From Vitis vinifera (Eukaryota; Streptophyta; Magnoliopsida; Vitales; Vitaceae): a stretch of DNA of 64,000 nt. The stretch covers positions 9,603,001 through 9,667,000 of the forward strand of contig NC_081822.1 in the NCBI RefSeq assembly GCF_030704535.1, written 5' to 3'. Within the stretch, counting starts at the first letter, position 1. Every line of letters begins with the position of its first letter. Shown here piece after piece: positions 36,525 through 49,453 of the stretch. Made by a program: the position numbers and the translations under genes. The notes beneath the pieces were generated by a model that saw only the letters and a program-made list of their open reading frames with translations, did not search any database and was not told where the DNA came from.

Positions 36525-39500
36525 TTAGGATCATCCACCCACAGCCATTGCATTTGAAGACATATGAAGATGTTGGACAGTAACTTAGATTCTGGTGAGC
36601 ATTGTTATGCAAACCCTTTTATTTTGTCCTGCCAATTTATATGGATTTGAAAATTTCAATTTTGGTTAACTTCAGCATAAAGTGTGAAACCCTGTTGCTT
36701 GCTAGATATCATGGGGAGAAATTGGAGACCAAGCATCCTGGACAATAATAGAGCTTCTTACTTAATTTTCAATCTATTATTGTTGGTTAACTAATGGTAT
36801 ATGGCACACTGAGCCTGAATCTTTATTACTATTTATCATGGGTTTAACTTGTTCAACTGATTTATTTGAAAGTTGGTCTCTGGTTATTACAATAAAAAAA
36901 CACTTGGAAAATAGCCAGAGTAAAATGGTGGCAGGTATAGACTTACATTTGCCTCTTTTCATGCTACATAAAAGTAGGAAGATGTGTACAATTCTTATCA
37001 TCAAACATCCTTTTTCTTGATCTGTGAACACAACAATGATTGGGGTTTTGGAGTGCCATTTCCTGGAACTATCTTCATAAACACCAGTTAGAATTGGCAC
37101 AATTTGGAGTGAACTTCTAATATGGTAAGTTCGAGTAATGGCTGATTTCAGATTGGCTTAATTAAGGGATAAAGAATGAGAGAAGAAGATGTTTATGTTG
37201 GGATTCTGCCCAATTTTATAATTTATCCTAATGGTGCAGAAATTCCTTGTATTTCATTTGTAGGTTTGATTGAGTGAAGTTTTTATTTTTAACTTACATA
37301 TAATGAATTATGATCATTCTTATTTTCTATTTTTCTGGTGAATTTGGTTTTCATGTGACCCAGAAATGTTTGTGCAGGTGGCGGATGCCCTCTGCACGTG
37401 ACTAGTGAGATGAAATGAGATGACAATCACGTGTTTGTGTTGTACATGTTTTATGGAGAACAAGCAGCGAACTGAAGCGTCTATAACATCTGAACAGTTG
37501 AGCATGTAGTTAAAAGATGTTCGGCTGTATGTTAGAACCTTTCAGTTTTCGAGTCAAAAGGAGTCGGGTAGCTTGGTCGGAATCATCATTGCCACAAGAT
37601 TATTTAAACCTACTCTAGGTTGCAATTGTTTGTAGATGCAATTGCTTATATTGGTAAGTTTTGTTAGGTTATGTTTGATGTTTCGGATATGATATGGGAT
37701 GCAAGGTACGTAATATACGACCCGATCATAAGACTAATAATAAGATAATCGTATATTTAGTTGAGAATGGAATGACATATCGTCAGCAACTGGAGGTCGC
37801 TTGGTGGTGACTTGAGGTTGAGGGTGACAAAACTTAATGCGCGAGTTGGGGTTGGGGGCACGCATTGTAGGACCACACGCATGGGAATAATGCGTGTTAT
37901 GCAACCAAAGGGGCCAATGCCATGGGGGTATATTTGTAGCAAACAACAGAGGCTATGCATGCCTTAAAAAGAAGAAATCGACAAGGTTGATACAGGTTAG
38001 GCAATGTTGACATGCATACGCCCGATATAGGCAAACAGAGGCTCAGCATATGTGGGCAATGTTGTAGCAATGATGGGGGGCTAAGAGGATGTTTGTCACA
38101 CATGCATCATATATACACACGTTAGTGGGTTGAGTGATATACGTTGGCTCAATTTGGTGCAATACTTGGCATTGGTGAAAGATCAAATTAGGTTATTAGG
38201 TTTTTAAAAATATGAGACGTTTGGTGCATTACTCAGCACCGGTGAAACACCAAACAAGGGCAATTAGATTTATGAAAATATCAGTCAAGAGGAATAAGGA
38301 TGTGATATCTTGCCATTGGGGGAAGCCCAAGCAAAGCTTCGACGCATCAAGGAGATGACAGTTGACATGGGATGTTGAATGACATATCATGTGGGATATG
38401 TGATGGCTCGTGGTGCTTTCTAGACATGTGGTATGAACCAAACAAATCCTTGCAATGATGAGATAGGTGACATGAAATGCTACAACAAGACCTGGACAAG
38501 TGATATTAGAAGAAGGAAAAGTACGTTTTGGCTTGTCCATTCTGAAATAAGTTGTAATTTTCATAATATTTAGATATCAGAAGCCCAAAACCCACTTTTC
38601 CCGAAGAAGAAAGTGAGCTATTGAGCATGATATAGGTGCTAAGGGCAGAAGCAAGCAATCAACTCTTGTTGAAGATGGGAATGACTGAAGCCACGAGACA
38701 AATTGCTACCTACATGTGGGTAGGGTTAATGAGTTGATTCCTCAATCCTTTTGTAGAATTGGTGCTTGTATAAAGTGTCTTTTTAGACCTTCTTTGTATG
38801 AACTCATTAAGAAAAGTAGTGGGAGTTTTGTTAAAAATGATTTATTCATTTTCTTATAATGACTTAAGAGTTAGGTTTTTTCCTATAAAGAACTCTGTGC
38901 GCGTTGTTATCCATGCATCTTAAAGAGCTAACTTCAAGGGCTTACCATAAATTTTTATTTTTATTTTTGTAAATTTTTTCATATTAATTTATGATTTTTT
39001 TTAATTTAAAACATAAAATATTTTTATTTATAAAATTTTGAATATTCTAATTATTAATAAAAATAAAAATAAATTACTTATTGAGAAATAAATTACGAAA
39101 AGATCTTCAAATAATGTCCAATATGAAAGAGATTATATATATAAATTGCATAGTATTTTTCATTTTTTTTCTATCATTTTAGTAAATCAAACATTTATAT
39201 AATAAATTTTATTTGCTATACTATCTTAAAACATTATTATTTATTAAATATAATACTAAAAAAATATTGTATCCAATTAAAAATAATACCTTATGGTATG
39301 TATATCTGATTTGATTGGTCTATTAAGGGATTTCATTTTGACAAATATCATGAAACCATTATATTACTTTATGGTATATATATTTTATCTGAATACTTTA
39401 TTAAGAGAATATTATAAAACCATTGTATTTAGAGTCTACTCGAGAGATTTATAAACATTTTCAAATGCTAGAAAACATTGTTCTTACAAATTTAACATTT

Positions 39501-40088
39501 AAAAATTACTTTTAAATCATTTTTAAAACCCCTTGAAGTTACTTTAGAAGTACTATTATGTTCTAAAAATTTGAAGAAATATTACTTTGTAGCCATTCCA
39601 TCTTATTAAAGTTGGGAATTGAAAACCCAACATTTTTAAAGAAAAAAAAACAAAAAATCTAGATCATTATTTCATTATCAAATTTCGTAACCCAAGTCTC
39701 AAACCACTTGAACACTTGCAACTTTCCTATTTTCCTTAAACCTCGATCATTGGTTGTTTTGTCTTTGTCTTTGCTACGAAAATTTTAGCAAAAAAGAAGG
39801 ATTGGATGTATTTTTGATGAAGTTGTAAAAAATTGTCAAATCCCAAATCATTTGATACAAGGAATGGAAAAAAGAAAAAAAAAACCTCCATTTCCTTATC
39901 ATGCAAAAAATATCCAAAGAAGTAATTAACGTTTAAATTAGTGATTTAATCGGACAAGCGTGTGGCTAGAAGCGTATAGAAGTGGAGTGAGAAGAGGCCC
40001 CACATCTTTGTTTCGGGGAGAAGCGAGTCCTGACTCCTGACTCCTATCCCATCGTCATTGATTTTCAGCCAACCATAATTCATTTCAC

Positions 40089-40094
40089 CTTATC
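40089..40094 (-). promoter_or_regulatory. Possible I-box (GATAAG) upstream of PetM
   Basis: CTTATC on the plus strand is GATAAGG on the minus strand, in CACCTTATCCGC, about 200 bp before the PetM start. I-boxes are common in light-regulated plant promoters. A single short match is weak evidence. Confidence 0.3.
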
Positions 40095-40177
40095 CGCACT
40101 CATTCATCCCCTTTCACTACAAAATTCTCATTTGATGCCTCCCCTCTCGTTTCCAAACCCTGCAATTCCAGAAAGAG

Positions 40178-40270
40178 GTAACACCAGAATAACTCATTCC
40201 CATTTCAATTTCTAGCATCCTTAAATTTTCTCTCAATTCACTTTGTCTATATGGCTTACCAAAATTTCAG
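40178..40270 (+). other. Probable intron in the PetM 5' leader
   Basis: A donor AGAG|GTAACA at 40178 and a T-rich acceptor TTTCAG ending at 40270 would remove 93 bp from the leader. This would leave the start codon 25 bases into the next exon. It is inferred only from splice consensus. Confidence 0.4.
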
Positions 40271-40295
40271 CTCCTACAGCGCAGTTGGGTTGTAA

Positions 40296-40664
40296 ATGGC
40301 CACAGCATCAGCAATACTTTGTCCGGCCACGGTGACTGCCAGAGTCAGGAGCTCCGGCAGCAAAACCCAGAAGGGAGAGAAGAAAGTGGTGTACGTAGCA
40401 GGGCTGAACAGCTTTGGGGGCCTAAAAGCCCACAACAGCGTGGTAGCAATGGGCGTTCCGATGTGCACTGAACAGTGCTTTGCAAATGTGGTGAGCTCCT
40501 TGAAAGCAAAAGGAAGAGGTGGCGGTGGTGCCCTATCTTCCACATGCAGCGCTGCTTCTGAAATATTCAGGATTGCTGCCATCATGAACGCCCTTGTGCT
40601 CATTGGGGTTGCTGTTGGATTCGTTCTTCTCCGAATAGAGGCATCTGTGGAGGAATCTGAGTGA
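40296..40664 (+). CDS. PETM: Cytochrome b6f complex subunit 7 (PetM), chloroplast precursor
   Basis: PetM is a single-span thylakoid protein at the edge of the cytochrome b6f complex, which moves electrons from plastoquinol to plastocyanin. The single coding exon encodes 122 residues. Residues 1 to about 83 form an Ala/Ser/Lys-rich transit peptide with the conserved plant block [10 protein letters not shown]. The mature part is the last 37-40 residues: [18 protein letters not shown], then VGFVLLRIE and the acidic tail ASVEESE, matching higher-plant PetM. Length equals that of other nuclear PetM precursors. The start ATG is the first in frame and follows the inferred leader intron. The gene converges on the TMEM147 gene, whose stop lies about 890 bp away. 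Confidence 0.87.
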   Translation: MATASAILCPATVTARVRSSGSKTQKGEKKVVYVAGLNSFGGLKAHNSVVAMGVPMCTEQCFANVVSSLKAKGRGGGGALSSTCSAASEIFRIAAIMNALVLIGVAVGFVLLRIEASVEESE

Positions 40665-41553
40665 CTACACTCTTCTTCACAGTAAGAGAAATCAAATCAG
40701 CCTTCTTCTCTATCGAGATTGTGGCTTTGATTCTTCTTTTTCCAATGTAGATCTACATTGTTTTGGTTTGTTTAATTGAAGCTTCATAAAACGAAACAGC
40801 ATTGGATTTTGTCCTTCCATGTGATGTGTCATCGTGGGCCTATCCGCTGGTTACAACATCCTAATGGGAAAACATACCCACACAGAATGGTAATAACATT
40901 TTTCGTATGCTTTGACACAAAATAAGCGTAAATGCTTCCCCTCAGTCCTTTTGAGGGCTACAATAAATGGACAGAAAATTCATGAGAGTCAAGTTGCAGG
41001 TGCACCCAAGGTAAGGCCTGGAAGAAGGCCACGCTGTGGAACCAACAGGAACTTGAGGATATGCCAATTCAGGGTTATGGGAACAAGGAATTAAAGAAAT
41101 TCAATGCTTTATGCCAAACTGTATCTTATTTTCGCAAATGACACAATCTGGATTCAGTTCAGCATACAAAATAAGAGAGCAGTCCGAATAGTGGCCTGAG
41201 CCTCGATAAGCTTTTAGCTGATGAACTCATAAAAGGACTGATTTCCAGCTCAATAGTATCATACACTTTCAAGGAAAAATGCACTAAATTAGATCAATTC
41301 TTTTTGAAAAAAAACTTAGATGTAAAAAATATGCCAAATCTGAGCTCCTAAATGCTAAAAATTGTCTGCAGATGAAAAATGGGTTCCATTAAATTATACA
41401 AACCACATTTTAAACAAAAATCCGTAACTCTATTTAAAAAACAGGGCAGCGCAGCTTCCCTGATAAAGCAACTAAGCGTGGATCTCCTACACCGGCCCTA
41501 AACAACCTTTCTCTGACCAACTGTCACAGGATGAGGAGTAATTCTGGGTGTCC
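40665..41553. other. Shared 3' flanks of PetM and TMEM147
   Basis: Two convergent genes end here. No further gene is visible. Neither side shows a perfect AATAAA close to its stop codon, so cleavage sites are not assigned. Confidence 0.4.
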
Positions 41554-44500
41554 TCATGTAGATGGTCTTTGACATGTTGCAAAGAGCTGCCAGCTAATGA
41601 AAGCCATCACCAAAGAGGTAAACAGTTCGAAGCCCACCACCTTTGGAAGGTGCCACCCCAAGCCTCGCCTCAGGTAGCTGCAAGATCCACAATTTATCAA
41701 AGAGGGAAAAAGATGACCTAAAGCAGCAAATATATATCTAACCACCTATCTAAAGTACATCCGATTCTTGCATTAAAAACTTGATAGTTTCATAGATGGT
41801 GAACCATCTTTGGTGGTATGTTATGTAATGTAAAAAACAATCTAATGAAGCATGCTAATTACATCCAGAGAACATGCTAGTCCCAATTTGAAACTAAGGG
41901 TTATAAAGGTTTCAGAAATGTGTGATATAGAAACATTTTGCTTAGCCCCTCTGGTTTCATATCATTCATGAATCATACTAGAAAGATGAATGTTCTTAAG
42001 AGACAGGACTGATTGCTCCAACCAGAATCTAAATAATGCCTAAATCTTAGTTAAGCAAAATATGCATATAAATAATGGAAAATGTTTGAGCTTTGTTAAG
42101 AAGTAGACCTGGTAATAGAAGGCATGGTCGCCACAATCCCTGCACAAATGTATATTATAGGAATCAAAGTCCTGGGTTTGTTTTTTCGAAGCCACATCAA
42201 TGATCCCAATGCAGCAAGGGATATACTCAACACCTGAATTCAAAACATAGAGAAGCTAACATCAGCAAAAGAACAAACATGTTTTTCTCTTAGAAAACAA
42301 AAGGCAAAAATATCATCCAGCTTGCCATGTCAACAAATTGACATATTTGTGATTCTATAAATATCCAATTAAAGCAATAATTTATGGCCTTTTTTTATCA
42401 GACTAAATATTATTTGCCCAAACCTTCCAGCCAAGAATTAGAAATATTGTCACAGAAAGCATCGGAAATATGAAATGAACATACCAGATTAGCATTTGCT
42501 TCCAGGCCTTGCAAAATGTAATCCCAAGTAAATTCTAGTCCTCTAGCACCAACCCAAAGGGGTGCCAGTCTATGCAGCACAGAATCAGCAAAAGCCCATC
42601 CTGCCAATGGGGAAAAAGATAGCTTCATTGTGCCAGAACATGAAAACATGGAGTTACCTCTGCCAAGTGAACAGAGATGGGAGAACTTCTAGAGATGCAG
42701 ATCAATTTCAATTTCCACTACTATATATACTTGAACAAAAAAGAGTGCTAGGAATTAAAACCAATAGAAAATTCATATTCATTATATTTTTTGGAAGTAA
42801 TATTGAAAGGATGTAACATTTATACATAATATTTTCTGGACTCTAAATCTGTATAGGAAAAATGAGCAGAAGATACAGAAAATAATAACCTAAATAAACC
42901 AAAATGATAGAATCATCTGGGATCTGCTTAAAAAATTAAAATTTTCAAATAATTCGAGTCTTTTTACTCACCAAGTCCAACAGCCTGGAACTTATGGTTT
43001 TGAGAGATGTTCCTGTGAGTCAGCTGGGTCAAGGCAAAGTAAAGCCCAGCAACATCTATAAAACCAATTAAAGCTTTCAACAATTCCTGAAAATAAAAAC
43101 AAGATTAATTAATTATGGAAAATGCTTTTCATACTAGTCCTTCATAGATCTTATAAATGTGTTGCGAAAATGTCAGTTTAGAAATTAATAAGACATTGGT
43201 GGTTTAATGTGTAACTAAAAATGAGTTTACTAGTAAGATCAGTTTGTATAATAAAGCACTATCCATTAATTGTTTATACCTCACAGTCCTCACTAATTCT
43301 TCAAGATTTAGCATTTACAAGCCATTAAAATATGATCACAGGTATCATCAGACTTACTTCCATGTGCAACTATTCAGCTAGCTGAGAGAATATAGATGCA
43401 TTTGAAAATGAATAAAAAATAAACATGGTAACTTTTCATAATAACTCAACAAGTGAAGGCTGTCAGAAACAAATTCTGTAAACAAAGGAAATGAGGACTT
43501 CATCTAGTCCTCCGTGTAAATGTGTAAAACCCATTTCAAAGGATTGTGAAAATTGAAAACAGAACTACCTGATATGGATCAAAGCTGTCATTTTCGGATA
43601 CGTTTAGAAAGGTTGCCAGACAAACAAGCTGCCAACAAAAAATAAAATAATCACATGTTAATTCATAATGGAAGCATGACACAGAAGGTGGAATGAGTGA
43701 CTGAGGGTAAATCAAATGCAAGGTAGGTGACTCTACTGCTATAGTGCCTTAAAAAAACATTTTATGGCATGCATTCAAGCTCTGGAGTTCTGTTTGTCAA
43801 CCATGCGTACCTTTATCAAAGCTGTTCCAAGATAAACAAGAGCAGCTTTAACAGAAGTACCAAGCGTATCATACTCAGATCTGCACATGTATACTTATCA
43901 CTACAAATCCATTTTATACTGACATAATGCATATATCACAAAAGAAAGACCTCTCATAATGATTCCATTAAAACATCCCAGATAAAGTCAGGCATACTTT
44001 ACACAAGTTAGTTCAGTACAAGTGGTTAAATATTTAATTACAGGGAAAAAAAAAAGAGGCAAAAAAAATGCAGTACAACAACTTGACATTTTGGTTTGTA
44101 AGGATGGACCAGTGAAGAAAAGGAAACCAATGAAAATGGAAAATTCCAATATTTCAGCATGCCATTGTCACTATGATGCCTAAACTCTTCAACTTCACCC
44201 AACCTACCCATGTTAATATGACATGACAAGGGTGTGGGTGTGAGATTCTTGTAGGATAATCCTGTTTTGCTTGGCATATTAACTAATTTGATCTTTTTGA
44301 AGGGCTAAAGGAGAGAAGAAAGAGTTTTTATATGATTCTATCAAGGATATCTTATTTTTTTGCTTCTGATTTGACTTAATTTTTTTTCTTGTTTATGTCA
44401 TATCTATGTGGGGTAGGGAAATCCACAAATCATCCACTTGCTATACTGCCAGTACCTTCATACAGGTCACAGGCATCAGCAGCACTATTGGTGTCTTCGA

Positions 44501-46136
44501 AGATGGATGGGGGGAATCCACAAACTAACTACCTGATACACTGCAATCACCTTCATCTGTAATCACAGGCATCACTAGCACTATTGATACCCATGCAGCT
44601 CTCTCTCCCCCACTCATTCTATCTCTGATCCTAACCCCAGTGACCAATTATCAGCCATCAGCACCAAAAATGCCTTTTGTAACCATTGACTTCAGACACC
44701 AGAAAATGACATGAAGGCTATGAAGCAAATGACACTATCAGCTGCAATACAGTCAAAGCTACCTATAGAAAAGATCATCAAAGAGGAGATAATCCCTTAC
44801 CTTCAATCATCATCACAGCTATAGGTTTCAATCACATAGCCAACCAAAGACATCACCCCTACAGATCAGCAATCACCATACTATTTACTTCTATTTGCTA
44901 TTTCACCCTCAACCCAAAATCCTCATTTGTGTGTGTTCATTTTTCTCAGGATTACTAAAATTAGAACCAAGAGCCCCATTGTTCAATACTCTGCCCTACA
45001 CCTGATTCAGTCCTTCCTAAAGATATTATAGAGCAAAGATGACATCACCTATTGTTTGGAAGGCAAACGTCCATTAGGCATGAGAACTTGTCATGACTTA
45101 TGCCCTCTTCCCTTAATAATTTTATTTTTACTTATGGTAAAAGTACACCGAGTCTTCTCACATCACTGAGGCATAAAGGAAGGTGAGAAGCCATCAAATT
45201 CAAAAGTGAAAAGCGGCCTGAATATCTAAACTTAGAAAACTAGGTGCTTGATTAAATTTCTTAAAATATCCAATCCATGTTAACAATGGACCTACAGATT
45301 GAAACACTATAAAGATTCCAGATTCTGTAGTATGACAAGTTTGCAGGGAATTTAAATACTCCATGGGATGAGAAATACAAAAATTTGACAAGGACACTAA
45401 TGTGAATGAAGACACTGGGTGCGTGAGAGTCATGGACTCATGTTCAAGGTTCCAAAAGATCAAATCATGGTGGATTGCACCCCATTGAGAAAGCATCAAA
45501 TTTGCCACTCTCCGCCAAGGTTTCCCAATGATCAAGCTACCAGGTTATCATAGATAAAGAATGAGTATTTTCCACTTGATAAAGTTTGTTTGATGGACCA
45601 AGTTCACAAATGATCAGGACAATCTTTTTGTTCATTATATTTTTCTGGCCTTTTTCATTTAGACCACATACTATAAGAGATAGAAAGTATGCTAGTGAAG
45701 AAGACGTCATAAGAAGTATTAAAACTACATAGCGCCAACCAAGCGCCCAGAGACGCAATATATCAATAAGAGGCAATGAATTTGCATCATCCAGAAAGAT
45801 TATAGTCATAACATCCAGATTCGTTTCAGTATTTCGCTAATTTCTTTACCTAAATGAACTTATATTTGATAAAATTAAAATTAAGAGAGACGAAAAAAAC
45901 AAATCCTAAAATCGTCACATTAGATTAAAAAACAAAACAAAAAAAACTCATCACTTAGGGTTTCAATTTCTACGGAGAGATATGGGAGATGGATTACGCC
46001 TTCCCGTCATGGCGGATCTGATGAACCGTAGAATGAGGAGAATAAAAAAGAAGACTTACAGAGGCGTAGCAGAGTAGTAGACGGCGTGAGGACCGAACGT
46101 CAGAATCGCGCAGTTGAAGAAGTGAAACACCGTCAT
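41554..46136 (-). CDS. TMEM147: TMEM147 family ER membrane protein
   Basis: In animals TMEM147 joins nicalin and NOMO behind the Sec61 translocon and helps multipass proteins insert into the ER; a plant role is inferred. Seven exons on the minus strand: 46136-46060, 43880-43811, 43628-43569, 43086-42972, 42600-42485, 42233-42109 and 41677-41554. They encode 228 residues (human protein about 224) with all phases closing. The start MTVFHFFNC mirrors the animal MTLFHFGNC. Other matches are LSEYDTLGTSVKA, the signature PLWVGARGLEFTWDYI, and alternating hydrophobic segments consistent with a multipass protein. The last exon gives FTSLVMAFISWQLF near the C terminus. Intron 1 is 2.2 kb. The ATG is the first of the exon and sits in a pyrimidine-rich leader (minus strand) without a TATA box. 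Confidence 0.94.
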
Positions 46137-46188
46137 GCTTCTCTCTTTCTCTCCGCAGCTCCAGATCCACTGCCCAAACCCCACCCAA

Positions 46189-46218
46189 GAGAGAGAGAGA
46201 GAGCAGCAGCAGCAGCAG
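46189..46218. repeat. (GA)n then (CAG)n microsatellite in the TMEM147 leader/promoter
   Basis: About seven GA repeats (46189-46202) run into five CAG repeats (46203-46218). On the TMEM147 strand this reads CTG then CT repeats some 50-80 bp before the ATG. A CCAAT motif (minus strand, 46257-46261) lies just beyond. Confidence 0.8.
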
Positions 46219-46854
46219 AGACTTCCAATTTTCTTTGGTGAATTAACAAGGGCTTGATTGGATTAGGAGTCGAGCGAAAATTAGAGGCCCACTTTTGTGT
46301 TCGCCTCAAAGGCCTCGCCCAATTATTTGGACTTCAATATGTGCCTAACTTTGAAAACAACTGGACTGGATTTTGGTTCCTAAGGCCAGTATCCAACTCC
46401 TCAAAAGTGCAGGCCCATCATGCGCTCTCAGTGAAGGGTGTTAAAAGCTTGGTTCCACCAATTTATGTTTAATCGAATTCAAATCAAACTTCTGGCAATA
46501 GAAAAATGGAATCAAAATAAAATTGTTTAAGATCATTTTAATTTAATTTAGATAATTGATTGAATATAAGCAAATTTAAACCAGTCTAATAAGTTTTTTT
46601 AAAAAAACTATTTAAAATTCATTTCAGTTTGAAATCCAAAATGTACTTTAAAATTCTATTTCAAAATATAATAGATGTATTTAAAAATTAATTTAATTAT
46701 AATAATAATGTACTTCTTTAATAAAGTTCATATATATATCATGCTTCTTAACATCCTCTCTTATTTACAATCTCATACCCACATGTGGAGAAATAGATAT
46801 AGACAAAGAATTGTAAATTAAGGGGGAAAGATGTATATCAAAGAATTGAAAAGG

Positions 46855-47083
46855 GAAAATAAACATGCAAATTGTGAAGAGGTGACTCAAATCCATGACC
46901 ATTCATCAAGCTTTGATACCATATTAAATTATTAAAGAATATAATATGTATATTGAGTCTAAATCCTACAAATTTAAATTTTTAAGAAAATTGATAGTAC
47001 AGCGTGATATCAAAGTTTAGTTTAACGGAAGGTTATGGATTTAAGCTATTTCTCTGTAATTTGCATGTTTATTTTCTGACTTG
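46855..47083. repeat. Imperfect foldback (inverted repeat) of about 230 bp
   Basis: The left arm begins AAAATAAACATGCAAATT (about 46,857) and includes CTCAAATCCATGACC and AAGCTTTGATACCA. The right arm, read in reverse complement from about 47,081, gives AAAATAAACATGCAAATT, CTTAAATCCATAACC and AACTTTGATATCA. A loop of about 80 bp separates the arms. This may be a foldback MITE. Confidence 0.7.
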
Positions 47084-49426
47084 TTTTTCCAGTCATGTAT
47101 CAAGTTTAAGTTGTTAGGAAATTTTTTATTTTAAAATAAAAAATTGAATTGAGTATATGGACTCCCATAATTTTTAAATTAATTCAATTTAACTGTCGGT
47201 TTTTAAACCAAAACAACCGTGTGGGGGATTTTTCGTTTGTCACTTAGCATGAGCTAGTCCGGCACAAGGGCTCATACAAACAACAGTACCAACACGTGTA
47301 TTAACAATGAAATGATTTAAACCATGTTAATATATTTTAAGCTATTACTCGGTAACAATCAGATGCTGCATAATGTGGTTCTCTCCTTATTTTGCGGAAT
47401 GGCTCCATCACTCATTTTCACACTAAAGACGACCGTAACAAGATTCCACCACTGTCTTTTCTAGCAATTTCCTCTATCTACCTAATCTCTATTGGAACCA
47501 TTCTTATTCCCAACCTCTCATCTCTTCTCCATGACCTCACATGCCTTCCCATTATTTTATGAGCCACCCCCCGCTGCCTGCATTGGATGCACTCTACTCT
47601 TTCATCTCTTCCACGGCTTTACTGTTTCCAATTTTCCATTGCTTTGTTTCTTGTTGACCCACCAAGTTGGAATTAATCAATCCATATTCCCCTCCACATA
47701 ATTAATCTTAAAGCCATTCCAGCTGCACGAGGATAACCTCTAGCTAGCCAAGCGAGGGAAAAAAAAGGGAAAAAAAAGGTGACCATTGCATGTCATATTC
47801 ATGAGAATTAATTATATGGTGTAAAGGAATAATTATTGATGTGCAGGGTCAGGGATGAGTTATTGAGCAGCTACCTTGGCTCTAACCTTTATGGTATACG
47901 TCATGCGGGCAGTTTATTCCTTGTGAAAGGGAAATGAGGCCCTTTTTTTTTCTTACTTACAGTGTGCAGATGTTGACATTTGGAGGGTTTAATTTTCTTA
48001 TGTAGTATTGAGGATCAGCACTAACAATTGACAGCCAAAATAAGCACTGTTTGTAACAATGTTGGAAAGGAACAAAAGAAGCAAACCAAGCTTCAGGCCA
48101 AATATAAAAATGTTTATCAGTGGTCCTTACTCTGGAAAATTGAGGGCGTGATGGTGCCACGAGGAGATAGAATCTAACACATCTTTCTGACCGACATTGA
48201 AAAGAATTCTACCATGGATTTGGATGGGCTCCTGTTCATGATTCATCTATAATAACCTTCTTAATTGCAGCGAAAAACAATGATGATCATGGGTGATGGG
48301 ACAACAAAAGAGACGTGGACTACAACAGCCTAGCTTGGTACTCGTATATCAAAAAATGAATAAAATCTCAATGGTGAGCTACTGTAATCTGAGAAAATTG
48401 AAATTTCAACTTGCAATATTCGATTGAGGTTTGACTTCGATTCTCTTGTCCACGGTGGCTTGGGAGCTGCCGTGCTGGCCTCTGGTTGCGCGTGCTGTTG
48501 GGAAAAATGTTGCTGTCAATTGTGTGTTTTGAATAGAAGTCGTCAATTATTTTAAGATATTGGTGCATGTTGGGGTTTGACCGTGATTTTACTCATTAAC
48601 TCATTATTACTGTGATCAGGGAATCACTAGTACTACTACTGTCTGCCTTCATTTTCTTTTTCTCTCTTTCAGCTGGAGTCTTGGACTGGCAACAGAAACT
48701 CTTTTTAATCGTCATATAGATCATACAACACGAAAAAGGAAACTTCACCGAACCAGCAGAAAATGTGTGGAAATAGCAACCATGTTTATTCGCGGTGCAC
48801 ATGAGTCTAAACGGCGTTGATTTCGGTGATTCCTTTCTTTCTTTTTTGTCCTTACTTCCATACTCAAAAGAGTGGAGAGGAAATATATTCGGATTTCAAA
48901 GCTACACTACACATGCCTATATGCCGATTACACGAAAAACCATGAAGAAGCTAATATTCTTCTCATTATTATACTTATTTAAGACAAAACACGAGTGTTT
49001 GATGATTTAGGAATTGCTTCCTAATGCTTGATATCATGAAGATTCAATTGCATATTGAACACACAAATGGCTTCGGTAGCCTGGCTGGCACATGTCATGT
49101 TTTGCTATTTGAGTTTGTAGCTGATCAGCCATGTAAGTATGGGACTAAATCATGTTCTGATTGACTTGGAAGTAGTTTTATACCATGTTTGATGCCCTAG
49201 CTTGACCTAACACTGAGTTGTACAAACCCAATTGGATTATGATCATTTTTGGATCAAATCTTAATCATTAAAAATAACGTATAAGGAAGGTAGGGGAAAT
49301 GGCCAACAAAATTTTTGGCATCTAATATTGAACAAGCAATGTGTATGTATATTGTTGGCCGGTGTGCATTGGCTCCAAAGTCCCATCACATGTAGAGAGA
49401 AAAGAGGGAAAATAATGATTTTAGTA

Positions 49427-49453
49427 GGGTGAGGGTGAGGGTGGGGGTGAGGG
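49427..49453 (+). other. G-quadruplex motif
   Basis: Five runs of three to five G are spaced by TGA or T, followed by TCCCC. The pattern is G3-TGA-G3-TGA-G3-T-G5-TGA-G3. It satisfies the standard G3+N1-7 rule with very short loops. Confidence 0.85.

Larger units (their letters stand above)
36525..40295. other. Intergenic region upstream of PetM
   Basis: After the 3' untranslated region of the three-B3 gene, the stretch 37,600-38,900 has moderate GC but no recognisable protein. It contains a diverged direct repeat of about 68 bp (TTGGTGCAATACTTGGCA at 38153, TTGGTGCATTACTCAGCA at 38221). Positions 38,940-39,940 are AT-rich, including a diverged repeat near 39,290 and 39,367 (TTATGGTATRTATAT). 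Confidence 0.45.

Noticed and set aside
42410-42649. Separate small minus-strand protein gene
   Set aside because: Its centre is exon 5 of the TMEM147 gene; the extra residues are intron read-through.
49427-49453. Interstitial telomere-like repeat
   Set aside because: The unit is GGGTGA with irregular spacing, not the plant telomere heptamer TTTAGGG; it is better described as a G-quadruplex motif.
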